A DNA stretch of 64,000 nt from CAVVYA01 sp963752345 (GCA_963752345.1 CAVVYA010000015.1:186001-250000); one strand, 5' to 3'. Counted from the stretch's first letter, positions 16,953-26,707 are shown. Notes: a model not told the origin generated them from the letters alone. Translations and numbers: made by a program.

Positions 16953-17897
16953 CTACTTGTACTTGATCCGCGGGTCCAGCACGCCGTAGAGCAGATCGAC
17001 CAGCAAGCTGGCGAGCAGCGTGAAAACGGCGAGCAGAAGGACGACGGCCTGCACCGCCTGATAGTCCCGCGACTGAATGGCCTGCACGACGAACGGTCCC
17101 ATGCCGGGCAGCCCGAAGATCGTTTCCACCACCACACTGCCATCGACGGCGGCCGTCAAGCGCAGGCCAATGAGCGTGATGACCGGGATCATGGCATTCT
17201 TCAAGGCATGGCGTCCCAAAACGACGAATTCCCGCAGGCCGCGAGCCCGCGCCGCCGTGATGTAGTCCTGCTTCAGGACTTCGAGCATCATGGCCCGCGT
17301 CATGCGCATCAAGGCCGCCGAGCCGAAGGCGCCGCCGATCAGCGCGGGCACCGCGTACTGCTTGAGGTTTTCGATCGGATCTTCGAAGAAAGGCGTCCAA
17401 AAGACGTTCGGAATCCAGCCGAAGTAGAGCGGCGGGAGAGTGACCGCCGCGGTCGCGATCCATACCGTGGGAATTGACAGGCCTAGTACGGCAACGCCTC
17501 GGGTCAGATAGTCCACCGGCGTGTCCGGATACACCGCCGCCAGGACGCCGACCACAATGGCAATGACGCTGGACAGCACGAGCGTCAGGATCACCAGCTC
17601 GAACGTCACGGGCAGCCTGCGCATCAGGGCATCGACCACCGGCTCGCCTGCCATGACCGAATACCCCAGGTCGCCGCGAAAGATCCCCGACAGCCAATCA
17701 AAATACTGGACCATGATCGGCTTGGTCAGTCCAAGAGTCTCACGCAGTTGCTGCGGGTCTCCCAAAACCCCCACTTCATTCTCGTAAACGTCGACGAAGT
17801 CGCCCGGTATCACGCGCAACAGCAGAAACGCGAGCGTCGCGGCGACGAAGAAAGCCGGCACTGTGATGAGCAATCGGCGTGCCGCGTAGGTCCACAT
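16953..17897 (-). CDS. Oligopeptide/dipeptide-type ABC importer permease (DppB/OppB family)
   Basis: 314 residues beginning MWTYAARRLLITVPAFFVA, the usual DppB N-terminal helix, with RVIPGDFVDV and the permease signature DYITAARARGLREFVVLGRHALKNAMIPVIT split across about residues 205-235. Six membrane helices are expected. It is placed 89 bases after the binding-protein gene and 5 bases before the DppC-type gene, so translation of the two permeases is probably coupled. Confidence 0.9.
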   Translation of the reverse strand: MWTYAARRLLITVPAFFVAATLAFLLLRVIPGDFVDVYENEVGVLGDPQQLRETLGLTKPIMVQYFDWLSGIFRGDLGYSVMAGEPVVDALMRRLPVTFELVILTLVLSSVIAIVVGVLAAVYPDTPVDYLTRGVAVLGLSIPTVWIATAAVTLPPLYFGWIPNVFWTPFFEDPIENLKQYAVPALIGGAFGSAALMRMTRAMMLEVLKQDYITAARARGLREFVVLGRHALKNAMIPVITLIGLRLTAAVDGSVVVETIFGLPGMGPFVVQAIQSRDYQAVQAVVLLLAVFTLLASLLVDLLYGVLDPRIKYK

Positions 17898-17986
17898 GCT
17901 GTCTCCAGTCGTTCACGCGTGACACAACCAAGCCCGAGACCGCACGCCGTCCAGCATTCACGGCGCGGCGGGGCAGGGCAGTGCGC

Positions 17987-19669
17987 TTACTTGTCCAACC
18001 AGGCGTTGATGTAGGCGCGGCCGTCATGGTCGCCGACCGCCGGGGCGAAATCCTTGAGGTGCGGCTGCCACGCCAGGAAGTGCGGCTCCGCCGGCAGATA
18101 GAGCAGATAGATCTCGCTGGCCATCTTGGTCGAGACCTCGGCGATGAGCTTCTTCTGCTGGTCGGGGTCCGTCGTGGCGATGAATTCCTTGAACTTCTGA
18201 TTGAGGAAGGGATCGTTGAGACGGTTCACGTTGTAGACAAAGTCCGGCTGAGTGATCTGGAAATAATTCAGCACGGTTTCGTCGCCTGTGGAGGTGACCG
18301 TGATGCCCTTCCAGTCGGTCTTGAGGTAGCCGCGAAGGTGCGTGGCATGCTCGACCCGCTCGATGGTCGCCTGGATGCCCACCCGACTCAATTGCGCCGC
18401 GAACAGATCGACGAGGTAGCGGCTCTGCAACGAAGCCAAGTTGCTCAGGTTGATGTTGGTCGTGAATCCGTTGGGATAGCCTGCTTCGGCCAGGAGTTTC
18501 TTGGCGAGTTCGACATCGTCGGCCTTGTCTTCCCACCACCGCCCCGCGCTTGCCGGGAGCTGGTCGCAGGGGAGCATCCAATCGGGCTGGTTGGGGCCGA
18601 TGAACCCGCAGCGCCGGCCGCCGCCGCCGCCGTATGCCTGGATGAATTCGTCCTGATTGTAGGCGAGTGCGACGGCCCGGCGCACGCGGACGTCGTCGAA
18701 CGGCGGTTTCCACAGCGCGAGGCGATAGGCCGAGCTGGTCTTGCGCAGGGTATTGCGAAACACCAGCTTCGGATTGGTCCGCTTGATCTCGTCCTGCGTG
18801 CCCGGATTCAGGGTGAGGTGGTCGATCTGCCCGGTGCGCAAGAGGCCGACCTGCGTCGCGTAGTCGGCGATATACCGGGTCTCGATGCCTTCCACGTAAG
18901 GCTTGCCGGCTTGGTAGAAATCCGGGTTTCGCTTCAGTTTGACGAGCTGCGAGGTGCGGTCGAGCGAAACCAGGATGAACGGGCCGGAGCCGATGAACGC
19001 CTTGGGGTTGTTGAAGCTCAGGCCGCCGACGCCGGCCGGATCGGCCACTCCGGCCTCCTTGGGAAGGATCCAGGCCTGACTTCCGGCCAGCTGGTTCAGG
19101 AACGGCGCGAAGTCCTCCTTGAGGTGAATGAGGACCGTGTATTTATCCGGCGTTTCGACCGATTGGATGCGCTGGGTTTCCGGCGCGCACTCCTTGCCGG
19201 CCGCATAGCGGTCCAGGCTGAACTTCACGTCTTCCGACGTCAGCTCGCGTCCGTTCACCGGCGCCACATTGGCGAATTTCACGCCCTGCTTGAGCTTGAA
19301 TCGATAGGTCTTGGCGTCGATCGCTTCCCAGCTCTCGGCCAGATACCCGACGATCTGCTGACTTAAGGGATCGGCCCCCGGTCCGCTGGGATATCCGACG
19401 AGACTGTCGAACACATAGGAGAATGCGCTCTGCGACTCCGACCTGGCGCAGCCGATGCCTGCGGGGTCGAGGGTGCGCGGCGCGCCATTGATCAGGCGCA
19501 CGATGCCGCCGCGTTTGACGGCGGGGTTCTGCGCTGTGGACCCGGGTGGCGTGGCGGCCGGCGTGTTGCTCGGCGCCTGAGCGTTGGATTCAGCGGCGAT
19601 CAATCCAAACATCAGGACTGCGCTGGCGGTGATCGAAAGTCTCGAGGGGAGCGCGCGACGATGGATCAT
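17987..19669 (-). CDS. ABC importer substrate-binding protein, family 5 (DppA/OppA-like)
   Basis: 560 residues. A signal peptide (about 1-31, ending SNAQA) is followed by an SBP_bac_5 fold: RLINGAPRTLDPAGIGC, GYLAESWEAIDAKTYRFKLKQGVKF, VKFSLDRYAAG. A Gly-rich insert (YGGGGGRRCGFIGPNQPDW) lies near residue 335. It captures the ligand in the periplasm and delivers it to the permease pair. It is flanked by the two ATPase genes upstream (153-base gap) and the permeases downstream. The ligand is not predictable; the linked Rieske/SDR genes hint at an aromatic or other degradable compound rather than a nutritional peptide. Confidence 0.88.
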   Translation of the reverse strand: MIHRRALPSRLSITASAVLMFGLIAAESNAQAPSNTPAATPPGSTAQNPAVKRGGIVRLINGAPRTLDPAGIGCARSESQSAFSYVFDSLVGYPSGPGADPLSQQIVGYLAESWEAIDAKTYRFKLKQGVKFANVAPVNGRELTSEDVKFSLDRYAAGKECAPETQRIQSVETPDKYTVLIHLKEDFAPFLNQLAGSQAWILPKEAGVADPAGVGGLSFNNPKAFIGSGPFILVSLDRTSQLVKLKRNPDFYQAGKPYVEGIETRYIADYATQVGLLRTGQIDHLTLNPGTQDEIKRTNPKLVFRNTLRKTSSAYRLALWKPPFDDVRVRRAVALAYNQDEFIQAYGGGGGRRCGFIGPNQPDWMLPCDQLPASAGRWWEDKADDVELAKKLLAEAGYPNGFTTNINLSNLASLQSRYLVDLFAAQLSRVGIQATIERVEHATHLRGYLKTDWKGITVTSTGDETVLNYFQITQPDFVYNVNRLNDPFLNQKFKEFIATTDPDQQKKLIAEVSTKMASEIYLLYLPAEPHFLAWQPHLKDFAPAVGDHDGRAYINAWLDK

Positions 19670-19822
19670 GAGCTATGGTCTCCGCGTGAGGCGCCTCATA
19701 ATACACCGACCGGGTCAATGCCGGCCGAAGCTTTCTATGCCATCCAGACAATGTCAAGCAGGCCCTAACCCTCGACGCGAAGTTCGCACCGGCGGGCTCA
19801 ATCCCCAATGGGCATCGCGCGG

Positions 19823-20845
19823 CTAAACGTAATGGCATGCGGCCCATCGATTGGGATGCACCTCGCGAAACACGGGCACTTTTATCTTGCAGTCATCTCG
19901 GGCGATCGGGCAACGCGTATGGAAGACGCAGCCGGACGGTGGATTTGCCGCACTGGGAATGACTCCGGGCAGGATGATGCGCTCGCGCTGCGCTTCCACC
20001 ACCGGGTCGGGCACCGGCACCGCCGAGAGCAAGGCCCGCGTATAGGGATGCAGCGGCTCCATCGTCAGCGCTTCACGCTCGCCGATTTCCATCAGCCTGC
20101 CCAGATACATCACCGCGATGCGGTCCGAGATGTGCCGCACGACCGACAGGTCATGGGCGATGAATAGGTAGGTGAGCTGGAATTGCTTCTGCAAATCCTG
20201 AAGCAGGTTGACGATCTGGGCCTGGATCGAGACGTCGAGGGCTGAAACCGGCTCGTCCGCGACGATGAACTCGGGACCCGCGGCGAGGGCTCTTGCAATC
20301 CCGATGCGCTGGCGCTGGCCGCCACTGAACTCGTGCGGGTAGCGACCGGCCATATGCGGGCTCACCCCGCAGGCTCGAAGCAGTTCCTCGACCTTCACGT
20401 GAATCTCGTCGGCGTCCTCGGCCAGCCGATGGATCTTCATCGGCTCGGCCACGATGTCGGCCACCTTCATCCGGGGATTGAGCGAGCTATAGGGGTCCTG
20501 GAAGATGACCTGGATGCGGCGGCGCAATCGCCGAAGTTCGGGTTTCGGCAGGGTCGTCAACTCGACGCCATCGAAGTTGATGCTGCCCGAGGTCGGCTGC
20601 TCGAGCAGCAGGATGCTACGCCCGAGCGTGGTCTTGCCCGAGCCGCTTTCGCCGACGAGCCCCATCGTCTCGCCGCGGTGAATCACGAAGCTGACATCGT
20701 CGACCGCCTTGATCTCGCCGACCTTGCGCCGGAGCAGCCCCTCGGTGATCGGGAAGTATGTCTTGACATGATCGACCTGCAGCAGGGGATTCTGCCTGGC
20801 GACGGACGAAGATTCGTGATGCACCGTCTGCTGCGGGGCGATCAT
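19823..20845 (-). CDS. Oligopeptide-type ABC importer ATPase (DppF/OppF family)
   Basis: 340 residues. Walker A GESGSGKTTLGRS, Q-loop QDPYSSLNPRM, signature FSGGQRQRIGIARAL and Walker B FIVADEPVSALDVS are all present. The C-terminal oligo_HPY domain has the cysteine pattern GCVFHTRCP...DDC typical of DppF/OppF. It overlaps the upstream DppD-type gene by ATGA (20842-20845), so the two ATPases are translationally coupled and form a heterodimer. Confidence 0.92.
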   Translation of the reverse strand: MIAPQQTVHHESSSVARQNPLLQVDHVKTYFPITEGLLRRKVGEIKAVDDVSFVIHRGETMGLVGESGSGKTTLGRSILLLEQPTSGSINFDGVELTTLPKPELRRLRRRIQVIFQDPYSSLNPRMKVADIVAEPMKIHRLAEDADEIHVKVEELLRACGVSPHMAGRYPHEFSGGQRQRIGIARALAAGPEFIVADEPVSALDVSIQAQIVNLLQDLQKQFQLTYLFIAHDLSVVRHISDRIAVMYLGRLMEIGEREALTMEPLHPYTRALLSAVPVPDPVVEAQRERIILPGVIPSAANPPSGCVFHTRCPIARDDCKIKVPVFREVHPNRWAACHYV

Positions 20846-21849
20846 GCCGAGGCGACCCCATTCCGGCGGGGCGTGCGGTCGGACAGGTTCGAGACCCAGC
20901 AGGCGGCGTCATGGCCATGGCCGACCGAGGCCAGCGGCGGACGTTGCTCAGCGCAACGGTCGATGGCAAAGGGGCATCGCGGCCGAAAGGCGCAACCGGG
21001 CGGCAGGCGCTCCAATACGGGGGGTAGACCTTCGATGGCAGCGAGGCGCTCGCCTCTCGGCGCATCCAGCCGGGGGACCGACTCCAGGAGACCCAGCGTG
21101 TAGGGATGGCACCGCCTGCGATAGACGTCCCGCGCTGTCCCGCGCTCCACAATGCGCCCGGCGTACATCACGTTGAGTCTGTCGGCATAGCGTGCCACGA
21201 CACCCAAGTTGTGCGTGATGAGAAGTACGGCGGTGCCGGTCTCCTGGCCGAGTTGCTTGATCAACTCCAATATCTGCGCCTGAATCGTGACGTCCAGGGC
21301 TGTCGTGGGCTCGTCCGCCAGCAGAAGCCTGGGTTTGCAACTCAACGCGATGGCGATCATGACGCGCTGACGCATGCCCCCGCTGAAGTGATGCGGATAG
21401 CTGCCGAGCCGGCGCTCCGCGTCGGAGATGCCGACCATTTCCAGAAGTTCGACGGCCCAGCGCTTCGCGGCCCGCCTGTCCATGCCCAGGTGCAACCGGA
21501 TCGGCTCCATGATCTGGCGGCCGATCGTCAGCACTGGATTCAGCGAGGTCATCGGCTCTTGAAAGACCATCGCGATGCCGCTGCCCCGGATGGCGCGCAT
21601 CTTGCCTTTATCGAGCTTCAGCAGATCGCGGCCCTCGAACCAGACTTCGCCGCCGACGATGCGGCCCGGGGGCGGAATGAGCCGCATCAGCGCCAGCGCG
21701 GAGACGCTCTTCCCGCAACCGCTTTCGCCCACCAGGGCGACGGTCTCGCCTTCCGCGACGGCGTAGGAAATTCCGTCGACGGCTTTGACGACGCCGGCGC
21801 GTGTGTCGAACTGGACTTGGAGGTCGCGGACCTCCAGCAAGGGGCTCAT
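20842..21849 (-). CDS. Oligopeptide-type ABC importer ATPase (DppD/OppD family)
   Basis: 335 residues. Walker A GESGCGKSVSALALMRL, Q-loop QEPMTSLNPVL, signature FSGGMRQRVMIAIAL and Walker B LLLADEPTTALDVT are intact. The C-terminal PPGCAFRPRCPFAIDRC belongs to the oligo_HPY domain. It is the first transport gene after the SDR gene (39-base gap) and overlaps the DppF-type gene by 4 bases. Confidence 0.92.
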   Translation of the reverse strand: MSPLLEVRDLQVQFDTRAGVVKAVDGISYAVAEGETVALVGESGCGKSVSALALMRLIPPPGRIVGGEVWFEGRDLLKLDKGKMRAIRGSGIAMVFQEPMTSLNPVLTIGRQIMEPIRLHLGMDRRAAKRWAVELLEMVGISDAERRLGSYPHHFSGGMRQRVMIAIALSCKPRLLLADEPTTALDVTIQAQILELIKQLGQETGTAVLLITHNLGVVARYADRLNVMYAGRIVERGTARDVYRRRCHPYTLGLLESVPRLDAPRGERLAAIEGLPPVLERLPPGCAFRPRCPFAIDRCAEQRPPLASVGHGHDAACWVSNLSDRTPRRNGVASA

Positions 21850-21888
21850 TGCAATATCCTATTCAGGAATGGCTGGCCCTGGCACCCA

Positions 21889-22743
21889 CTAATCGCTCAA
21901 GAGAGCTTCATAGGAAAAGGATTTGTCCGCCCAGGCCTCCGGGCCGCCCAATCCATGCTCGATATTCCATCTGGTGACGTCGAACATCCGGCCGGTGATG
22001 CCGGAGGCGTCCTGCGTCGCGAGGTGCGCCACCAGCGGCACGATATGCTCGGGCACCACGGGGATGGAGCCGCGCTGCCCGCCGCCTGCCAGCCGGGCGC
22101 GGTTCTGCTCGTCGAAGCCGGTCGTGCGGGCGTGACCCGGGATGACGATATTCACCGCCACATTGTGCTCCTGCATTTCGTCGGCGAGATAGAAGCTCAT
22201 GGTCGTCAGGGCGGCTTTCGACGACATGTAGGGCATCTCGCGGGTGTGCGGACGCAGCGCGACATAGGCGCCGCCGTGGGACTGGATCAGGACGCCGCTG
22301 CTCACCGTGTTGATGACGCTGCCGCGCTTCTTCTCGATCATCGGGCGGATGAACCGCCGGATCACCTTCAAGGTGCCGAACAGGTTGACGCCGAACGACT
22401 TCTGCCAGTCGGAATCCTTGGTCTCCAAGGTCGTCACGCGCCCGGTCGGCGGAAACAGGTCGCGCTGGCGCATGGCGGCGTTGTTGATCAGCACGTCCAC
22501 CGTCCCGAAGCGATCCAGGGCCGAGCGATAGGCGGCGTCGATCTGGGTGTCGTCGGTCACGTCCATGGTGACGGTCATGAGCTTCGCGGCATGAGCCTTG
22601 TCGAAGTCCGGCACCCCGTCCCACGACCTGTCGGTCGCCACCACCTTGGCGCCGCGCGCCAGGAAGCCGTCGACATAGGCTCGTCCCATGCCGCGCGCCG
22701 CGCCGGTCACCACGACGACGCGGTCTTTCAGATCAGACTCCAT
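21889..22743 (-). CDS. Short-chain dehydrogenase/reductase
   Basis: 284 residues. The classical SDR motifs are the cofactor loop TGAARGMG (about 14-21), NNAA (about 88), a catalytic Ser in the VSSG stretch, and Tyr/Lys in YMSSK (about 172-176). The acidic VVATDRSW after strand 2 favours NAD over NADP. It oxidises an alcohol or dihydrodiol; substrate is unknown. Placed between a Rieske oxygenase and an importer, it may act on the oxygenase product. Confidence 0.88.
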   Translation of the reverse strand: MESDLKDRVVVVTGAARGMGRAYVDGFLARGAKVVATDRSWDGVPDFDKAHAAKLMTVTMDVTDDTQIDAAYRSALDRFGTVDVLINNAAMRQRDLFPPTGRVTTLETKDSDWQKSFGVNLFGTLKVIRRFIRPMIEKKRGSVINTVSSGVLIQSHGGAYVALRPHTREMPYMSSKAALTTMSFYLADEMQEHNVAVNIVIPGHARTTGFDEQNRARLAGGGQRGSIPVVPEHIVPLVAHLATQDASGITGRMFDVTRWNIEHGLGGPEAWADKSFSYEALLSD

Positions 22744-22891
22744 GGCCTATCAATCTCCCGTCCCTGATTTTTCCGCCGCCGCGATGCGGCCACGGACCTG
22801 GCTCGACCCGGAACCGCAATGCTCGAGGTGGGAACACGCGCCCGGCGCCGACCGCGGCCGGGCGGGCCCGTGATTGGCGTGGTCGCACCCG

Positions 22892-24208
22892 TCAAACGCC
22901 AGCCTGGTTGACGCCGGGAATCACCTTGCGCTGTTCTTCGGTCGCTTCGATCCAGGATGCATCGGCAGGCAGCAGGGCCGCGGCAGCGCGGACCTGATAG
23001 GCATCCGGATCGTGCACCACGGGCGCCGGCTCGTTGCCGTCGCGGAATGCCGTGCAGGCGCGCAGGAGACGCCGGCGGACGCGCGCGATCCCGACATCGC
23101 CGGTCACCAGATGCTCGTCGCTGCGGTCCGAGATGCGTCCCATGCTTTCCTGCAAGGACGCATCCTGGGCCCAGAATTCGCGGATGCCGGAGAAGTGTTC
23201 GGTTTTCTGCAGCGCGCGGTCGAGGAAGAAATCGTTTTCGATGCTGGCCTTCGGTATCCAGGCGCCGAATGGCGCATCGGTCTTCGGCCGGAAATTTTCC
23301 TCCCCGACGTATCCGGCGCCGGTGCCTTTGCGCAGCCGGGAAATCAGTTTTTCCGGCAGCGGATTGAGCGGGTGGAACGTGACGGTGAAGAGCAGGGTCG
23401 AATAATCGTCGATCGGCACCCAGCAGCGCGCGTGCCGCGTCGGGTTCTCGCCGTAAGGTCCGGTCATGACCCAATGGGGAAACAGGTACTGGGTCAGCCG
23501 CCAATAGCGTTCGTTGTCGCTCGCGACACGGCCGGCGCCGATCAGCACGCCATAGGGCATGTCCTGCGCCGTCATGCGCGGGTGCGTGTCGGCGAGGCGG
23601 ATCGTATCGACGGTCGGCCGCCCGCTGGCGCTCGGATCGCGATCGAGCCGGCGATGGGCGAAGCTGACATGGCTCTGGTCGATGTCGCCTTCGAGCGTCT
23701 GCAGCCAATTGCTCTGCTGAACCCGTTTGGCCTGGAAGAGGTGTGCGGCGGGAAGGCCGATCCATTCCAAATTCGACAGCGGTGGTGCGGGGTTTTCCGG
23801 GCCCATATAGATCCAGATGGCGCCGCCTTGCTCTCGCGCCGGGTAAGCCTTGTGATGGATCTTATCCTTGATGCGGCCATCCGGTTCGTTCGGCATATCC
23901 AGGCAGCGGCCGGCGATGTCGAACTTCCAGCCGTGATAGGCGCAGCGCAATCCGCCTTCTTCATTTCGCCCATAGAAGAGCGACGCCTTGCGGTGCGGGC
24001 ACTGTTCGCCGACGAAACCGACCTGCCCGCCGGTGTCGCGGAAGGCGATCAGGCTTTCGCCGAGGACCCGAACCCGGAGCTGAGCGCAGTCGGGATGCGG
24101 CAGCTCCGACGAGAGCAGCACCGGGTGCCAATATTGCCGGAGGAAAGAACCCATGGCCGTTCCCGGCCCGACCCGGGTCAACAGCTCGTTATCGTCTTTG
24201 CTCAACAC
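22892..24208 (-). CDS. Rieske [2Fe-2S] ring-hydroxylating oxygenase, large subunit
   Basis: About 438 residues from a GTG at 24208 (VLSKDDNELLTRVGPGTAMG), preceded by GGGGAG; an ATG at 24337 would add 43 unsupported residues. The Rieske motif is CPHRKASLFYGR with CAYHGW, and the catalytic mononuclear iron site is visible as GDIDQSHVSFAH. It resembles the phthalate 4,5-dioxygenase oxygenase group, which hydroxylates or demethylates aromatic acids using electrons from a separate reductase. No reductase gene is adjacent. It heads the minus-strand operon with the SDR and importer genes. Confidence 0.88.
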   Translation of the reverse strand: MLSKDDNELLTRVGPGTAMGSFLRQYWHPVLLSSELPHPDCAQLRVRVLGESLIAFRDTGGQVGFVGEQCPHRKASLFYGRNEEGGLRCAYHGWKFDIAGRCLDMPNEPDGRIKDKIHHKAYPAREQGGAIWIYMGPENPAPPLSNLEWIGLPAAHLFQAKRVQQSNWLQTLEGDIDQSHVSFAHRRLDRDPSASGRPTVDTIRLADTHPRMTAQDMPYGVLIGAGRVASDNERYWRLTQYLFPHWVMTGPYGENPTRHARCWVPIDDYSTLLFTVTFHPLNPLPEKLISRLRKGTGAGYVGEENFRPKTDAPFGAWIPKASIENDFFLDRALQKTEHFSGIREFWAQDASLQESMGRISDRSDEHLVTGDVGIARVRRRLLRACTAFRDGNEPAPVVHDPDAYQVRAAAALLPADASWIEATEEQRKVIPGVNQAGV

Positions 24209-24452
24209 GCGGATGCTCCCCGATAGGCCCCATCGCAGTTCGCAAGCGTTCTGAGGTCCAGTAAGACTTTCGCCAAGCACGGTCAAGTCGGGTTTTTGCG
24301 GGCGAATTTCGTCGATAGCGTGTCGTATTGCCCCCATTTACTGGCCGTGGGTACGACAAGGGCTTTCTGACCAGCATCGGCACGCCGCTCTACGGCATGC
24401 TGTCGGTGCTGTCGCCGGCGCACATCGTAATCGGGGGATATTTCGCGCCGGC

Positions 24453-25106
24453 TCAGGCCAGCGCCGCGGTGATCTTCTCGTTGAACAGCTTCACCGCCGC
24501 GCGCGGGCCGTCCGGGTGATTCCATACCGCCGACACCACGGCGAGAAAATCGGCGCCAGCCTTGACCAGCGGCGCGCAATTGTCCGGCGTGATGCCGCCG
24601 ATGGCGACGCAGGGCACTGTCATGATTTGCGACCACCATTCGAGGATCTCGGGCGCCGGATGGCCGATGGCATCCTTGGTGCCGGTCGGGAAGAACGCGC
24701 CGAACGCGACGTAGTCGGCGCCCGCTTCGGCGGCTTCCACGGCGAGATGGCGCGAATCGTGGGCGGTCACCCCGACGATGCGGTCGGGTCCGAGCAGGCG
24801 GCGCGCCTCGTCATAGCCCGCGTCCTGCTGGCCGACATGAACGCCGTCGGCGCCGGTCGCCGCGGCGAGGTCGGGCCGGTCGTTGAGAATGAAGGCGACG
24901 CCGCGCTCCTGGACCAGCGGGCACAGCAGGTCGGCGGCGCGCTTGACCGCGTCGTCCGCCGCATTCTTCAGGCGCAATTGCACGCAGGCGACGTCGCCGC
25001 CGTCGAGCGCCTGGGCCAGGCTGTCGCGGAAGGTCGGCGGATCGAATGCCGGCGGCGTAATGAGATAGAGCCGGCATTGTGCCGGCTCTTCGTGTCGTTG
25101 CGACAT
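24453..25106 (-). CDS. thiE: Thiamine phosphate synthase
   Basis: 217 residues. Typical TIM-barrel motifs are CRLYLITPP, AFILNDRPDLAAATGADGVHVGQQD and GVTAHDSRHLAVEAAEAGADYVAFGAFFPTGTK (given in parts), ending in PCVAIGGITPDN. It joins HMP pyrophosphate and thiazole phosphate to thiamine phosphate. It is placed 50 bases after fbaB on the same strand. No TPP riboswitch is seen in front; thiD is elsewhere in the window. Confidence 0.92.
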   Translation of the reverse strand: MSQRHEEPAQCRLYLITPPAFDPPTFRDSLAQALDGGDVACVQLRLKNAADDAVKRAADLLCPLVQERGVAFILNDRPDLAAATGADGVHVGQQDAGYDEARRLLGPDRIVGVTAHDSRHLAVEAAEAGADYVAFGAFFPTGTKDAIGHPAPEILEWWSQIMTVPCVAIGGITPDNCAPLVKAGADFLAVVSAVWNHPDGPRAAVKLFNEKITAALA

Positions 25107-25156
25107 CGTGTGGTGGGAAGCCCGGCGGCCCGCGGAAGGCGGCCGGGTAGTTCCGC

Positions 25157-26086
25157 TTACTCCTTGCCCTGGTAGATCTTGATGATCCCGTCGAGCAGCT
25201 CGAGCGCGTCCTGGCGCGACCGCTGGAAGCTGTTGCGGCCGATGATGGAGCCCGTACCGCCGCCGTCGCGGATCGCGCGCGCCTCGTTCAGCACGCCTTC
25301 CGTGTCCTTGGCTTCGCCACCGGAGAACACCACCAGGCGGCGGCCGTTGAAGCAGGATTTCACCACATGGGCGACGCGCTCGGCCAGCGTGCCGCGCGGA
25401 ATCTTGCGGTCCTCGTAGACCTTCTTGGCGGCGCCGAGTTCGAGCTTGTCGGTCGGCAGCTTGACCTTGATGATATGGGCGCCGAGCAGGGCCGCCATAT
25501 GCGCGCCATAGGCGATGATGTCGATCGCCGTTTCGCCGTCTTTCGACAACTCGCCGCCGCGCGGATAGGACCACACCACCACGGCCAGGCCCGCCGCCTT
25601 CGCCTCTTCGATGGTGTCGCGGCAGAACTCGAACATCTCGTAAGCCATGTCGGAGCCGGGATAGATGGTCAGGCCGACGGCGGAGCAGCCGAGCCGCAGC
25701 GCGTCGCCGACCGAGCCGGTGATCGCCTGGGTCGCGCCTTCCTTGGCGCGCGACAGCGAATTGGCGCTGTTGATCTTGAGGATGGTCGGGACCGAGCCGG
25801 CGAAGGTGTCGGCGCCCGCCTCGATCATGCCGAGCGGCGCGGCATAGGCCGACAGGCCGGCGTCGATGGCGAGCTGAAAATGATAGTGCGGGTCGTAGCC
25901 GTCCGGATTGGGCGCGAAGCTGCGCGCCGGGCCGTGCTCGAAGCCCTGGTCGACCGGCAGGATGACCAGCTTGCCGGTGCCGCCCAACTTGCCGTTCATC
26001 AGGATGCGGGCGAGGTTGGCCTTGGTCCCTGGACAGTCGCTTTCGTAGTTGTCGAGGATCTTCTTGACGCGCTGGGACACTTTCAT
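25157..26086 (-). CDS. fbaB: Class I fructose-bisphosphate aldolase (DhnA/FbaB type)
   Basis: 309 residues from MKVSQRVKKILDNYES. The archaeal-type class I aldolase features are LVILPVDQGFEHGPARSF, the Schiff-base lysine in GAHIIKVKLPT and the C-terminal GGTGSIIGRNSFQR phosphate loop. It cleaves fructose-1,6-bisphosphate in glycolysis, matching the phosphofructokinase at the window start. An upstream in-frame ATG at 26167 is rejected because homologues start at MKVS. Confidence 0.93.
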   Translation of the reverse strand: MKVSQRVKKILDNYESDCPGTKANLARILMNGKLGGTGKLVILPVDQGFEHGPARSFAPNPDGYDPHYHFQLAIDAGLSAYAAPLGMIEAGADTFAGSVPTILKINSANSLSRAKEGATQAITGSVGDALRLGCSAVGLTIYPGSDMAYEMFEFCRDTIEEAKAAGLAVVVWSYPRGGELSKDGETAIDIIAYGAHMAALLGAHIIKVKLPTDKLELGAAKKVYEDRKIPRGTLAERVAHVVKSCFNGRRLVVFSGGEAKDTEGVLNEARAIRDGGGTGSIIGRNSFQRSRQDALELLDGIIKIYQGKE

Positions 26087-26296
26087 GGCTCGCGGGCTCC
26101 ATATTATGTGTGGTGGATTAGGCGTAATGCTGGCGTTCTGATTAGCCCAGGTGGCGGCGATTTGCAATCGAGCCCAGGCCTTCGGCCGCGATCTCGCGTA
26201 GGGTAAAAAACTCGATGGAGCGCGATGTTAAGCGGAACGGAACAGTGGGGATAGCCTAGCGGGCGTAGCTTGCCTGGCAGGCCAGCGCGGCACGCG

Positions 26297-26707
26297 TCAG
26301 CCTCTGAAAGCCATGCAATAACCGCGCCGTGCGGCTCCGCGCTGTGCCGCAGGTCCAGCGCGCCACGTCGCGCCCTCGTCGATCCGCGCCGCCATGCCGG
26401 TCGCGATGGCGGCGAGCTTGCGCCGGAGCGCCGGGGTGCCGCGAACAACGACGGCGCGGCAGCCGCCGCGCAAAGCGGCGGCAGCCAACGCGCCATTGGA
26501 CCCACAGTCGAGCACCGCTTCGAATACGGCGCGGGGATGATCGGCGCGCGCGGCATCGATCACGGACGTGAACCAGCCGATCCCGCTGTAGCCCGCCGCA
26601 CCGTCCGCGCTGTAGAGCACGATGGACACGCCGCGCGCTTCCGCGGCCGCCAACGCGGCGCGCGCCTGATCCAAACTGTGAATGATAACAGCGCGCGGTG
26701 TGATGTC
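26297..26707 (-). CDS. Small conserved hypothetical protein, no ATG start, possible +1 break
   Basis: The frame reads TPRAVIIHSLDQARAALAAAEARGVS then IDAARADHPRAVFEAVLDCGSNGALAAAALRGG, a pattern I associate with an uncharacterised protein found near aldolase genes in Rhodospirillales. No ATG or GTG fits: the codon before TPRAV is ATC at about 26707, well spaced (9 bases) after GAGAGGAG, while the first standard start is TTG at 26674. After about 26375 a neighbouring frame reads ALDLRHSAEPHGAVIAWLSEA, which looks like the natural C-terminus, so one extra base there is likely. It is upstream of fbaB on the same strand. Confidence 0.5.
   Translation of the reverse strand, partial: DITPRAVIIHSLDQARAALAAAEARGVSIVLYSADGAAGYSGIGWFTSVIDAARADHPRAVFEAVLDCGSNGALAAAALRGGCRAVVVRGTPALRRKLAAIATGMAARIDEGATWRAGPAAQRGAARRGYCMAFRG

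Noticed and set aside
24209..24452. A broken gene between the Rieske oxygenase and thiE
   Set aside because: No frame in the 244 bases shows family motifs; it is treated as an intergenic region with possible promoters.
25107..25156. TPP riboswitch in front of thiE
   Set aside because: Only 50 bases separate fbaB from thiE, and the conserved thi-box sequence is absent there and before thiD.
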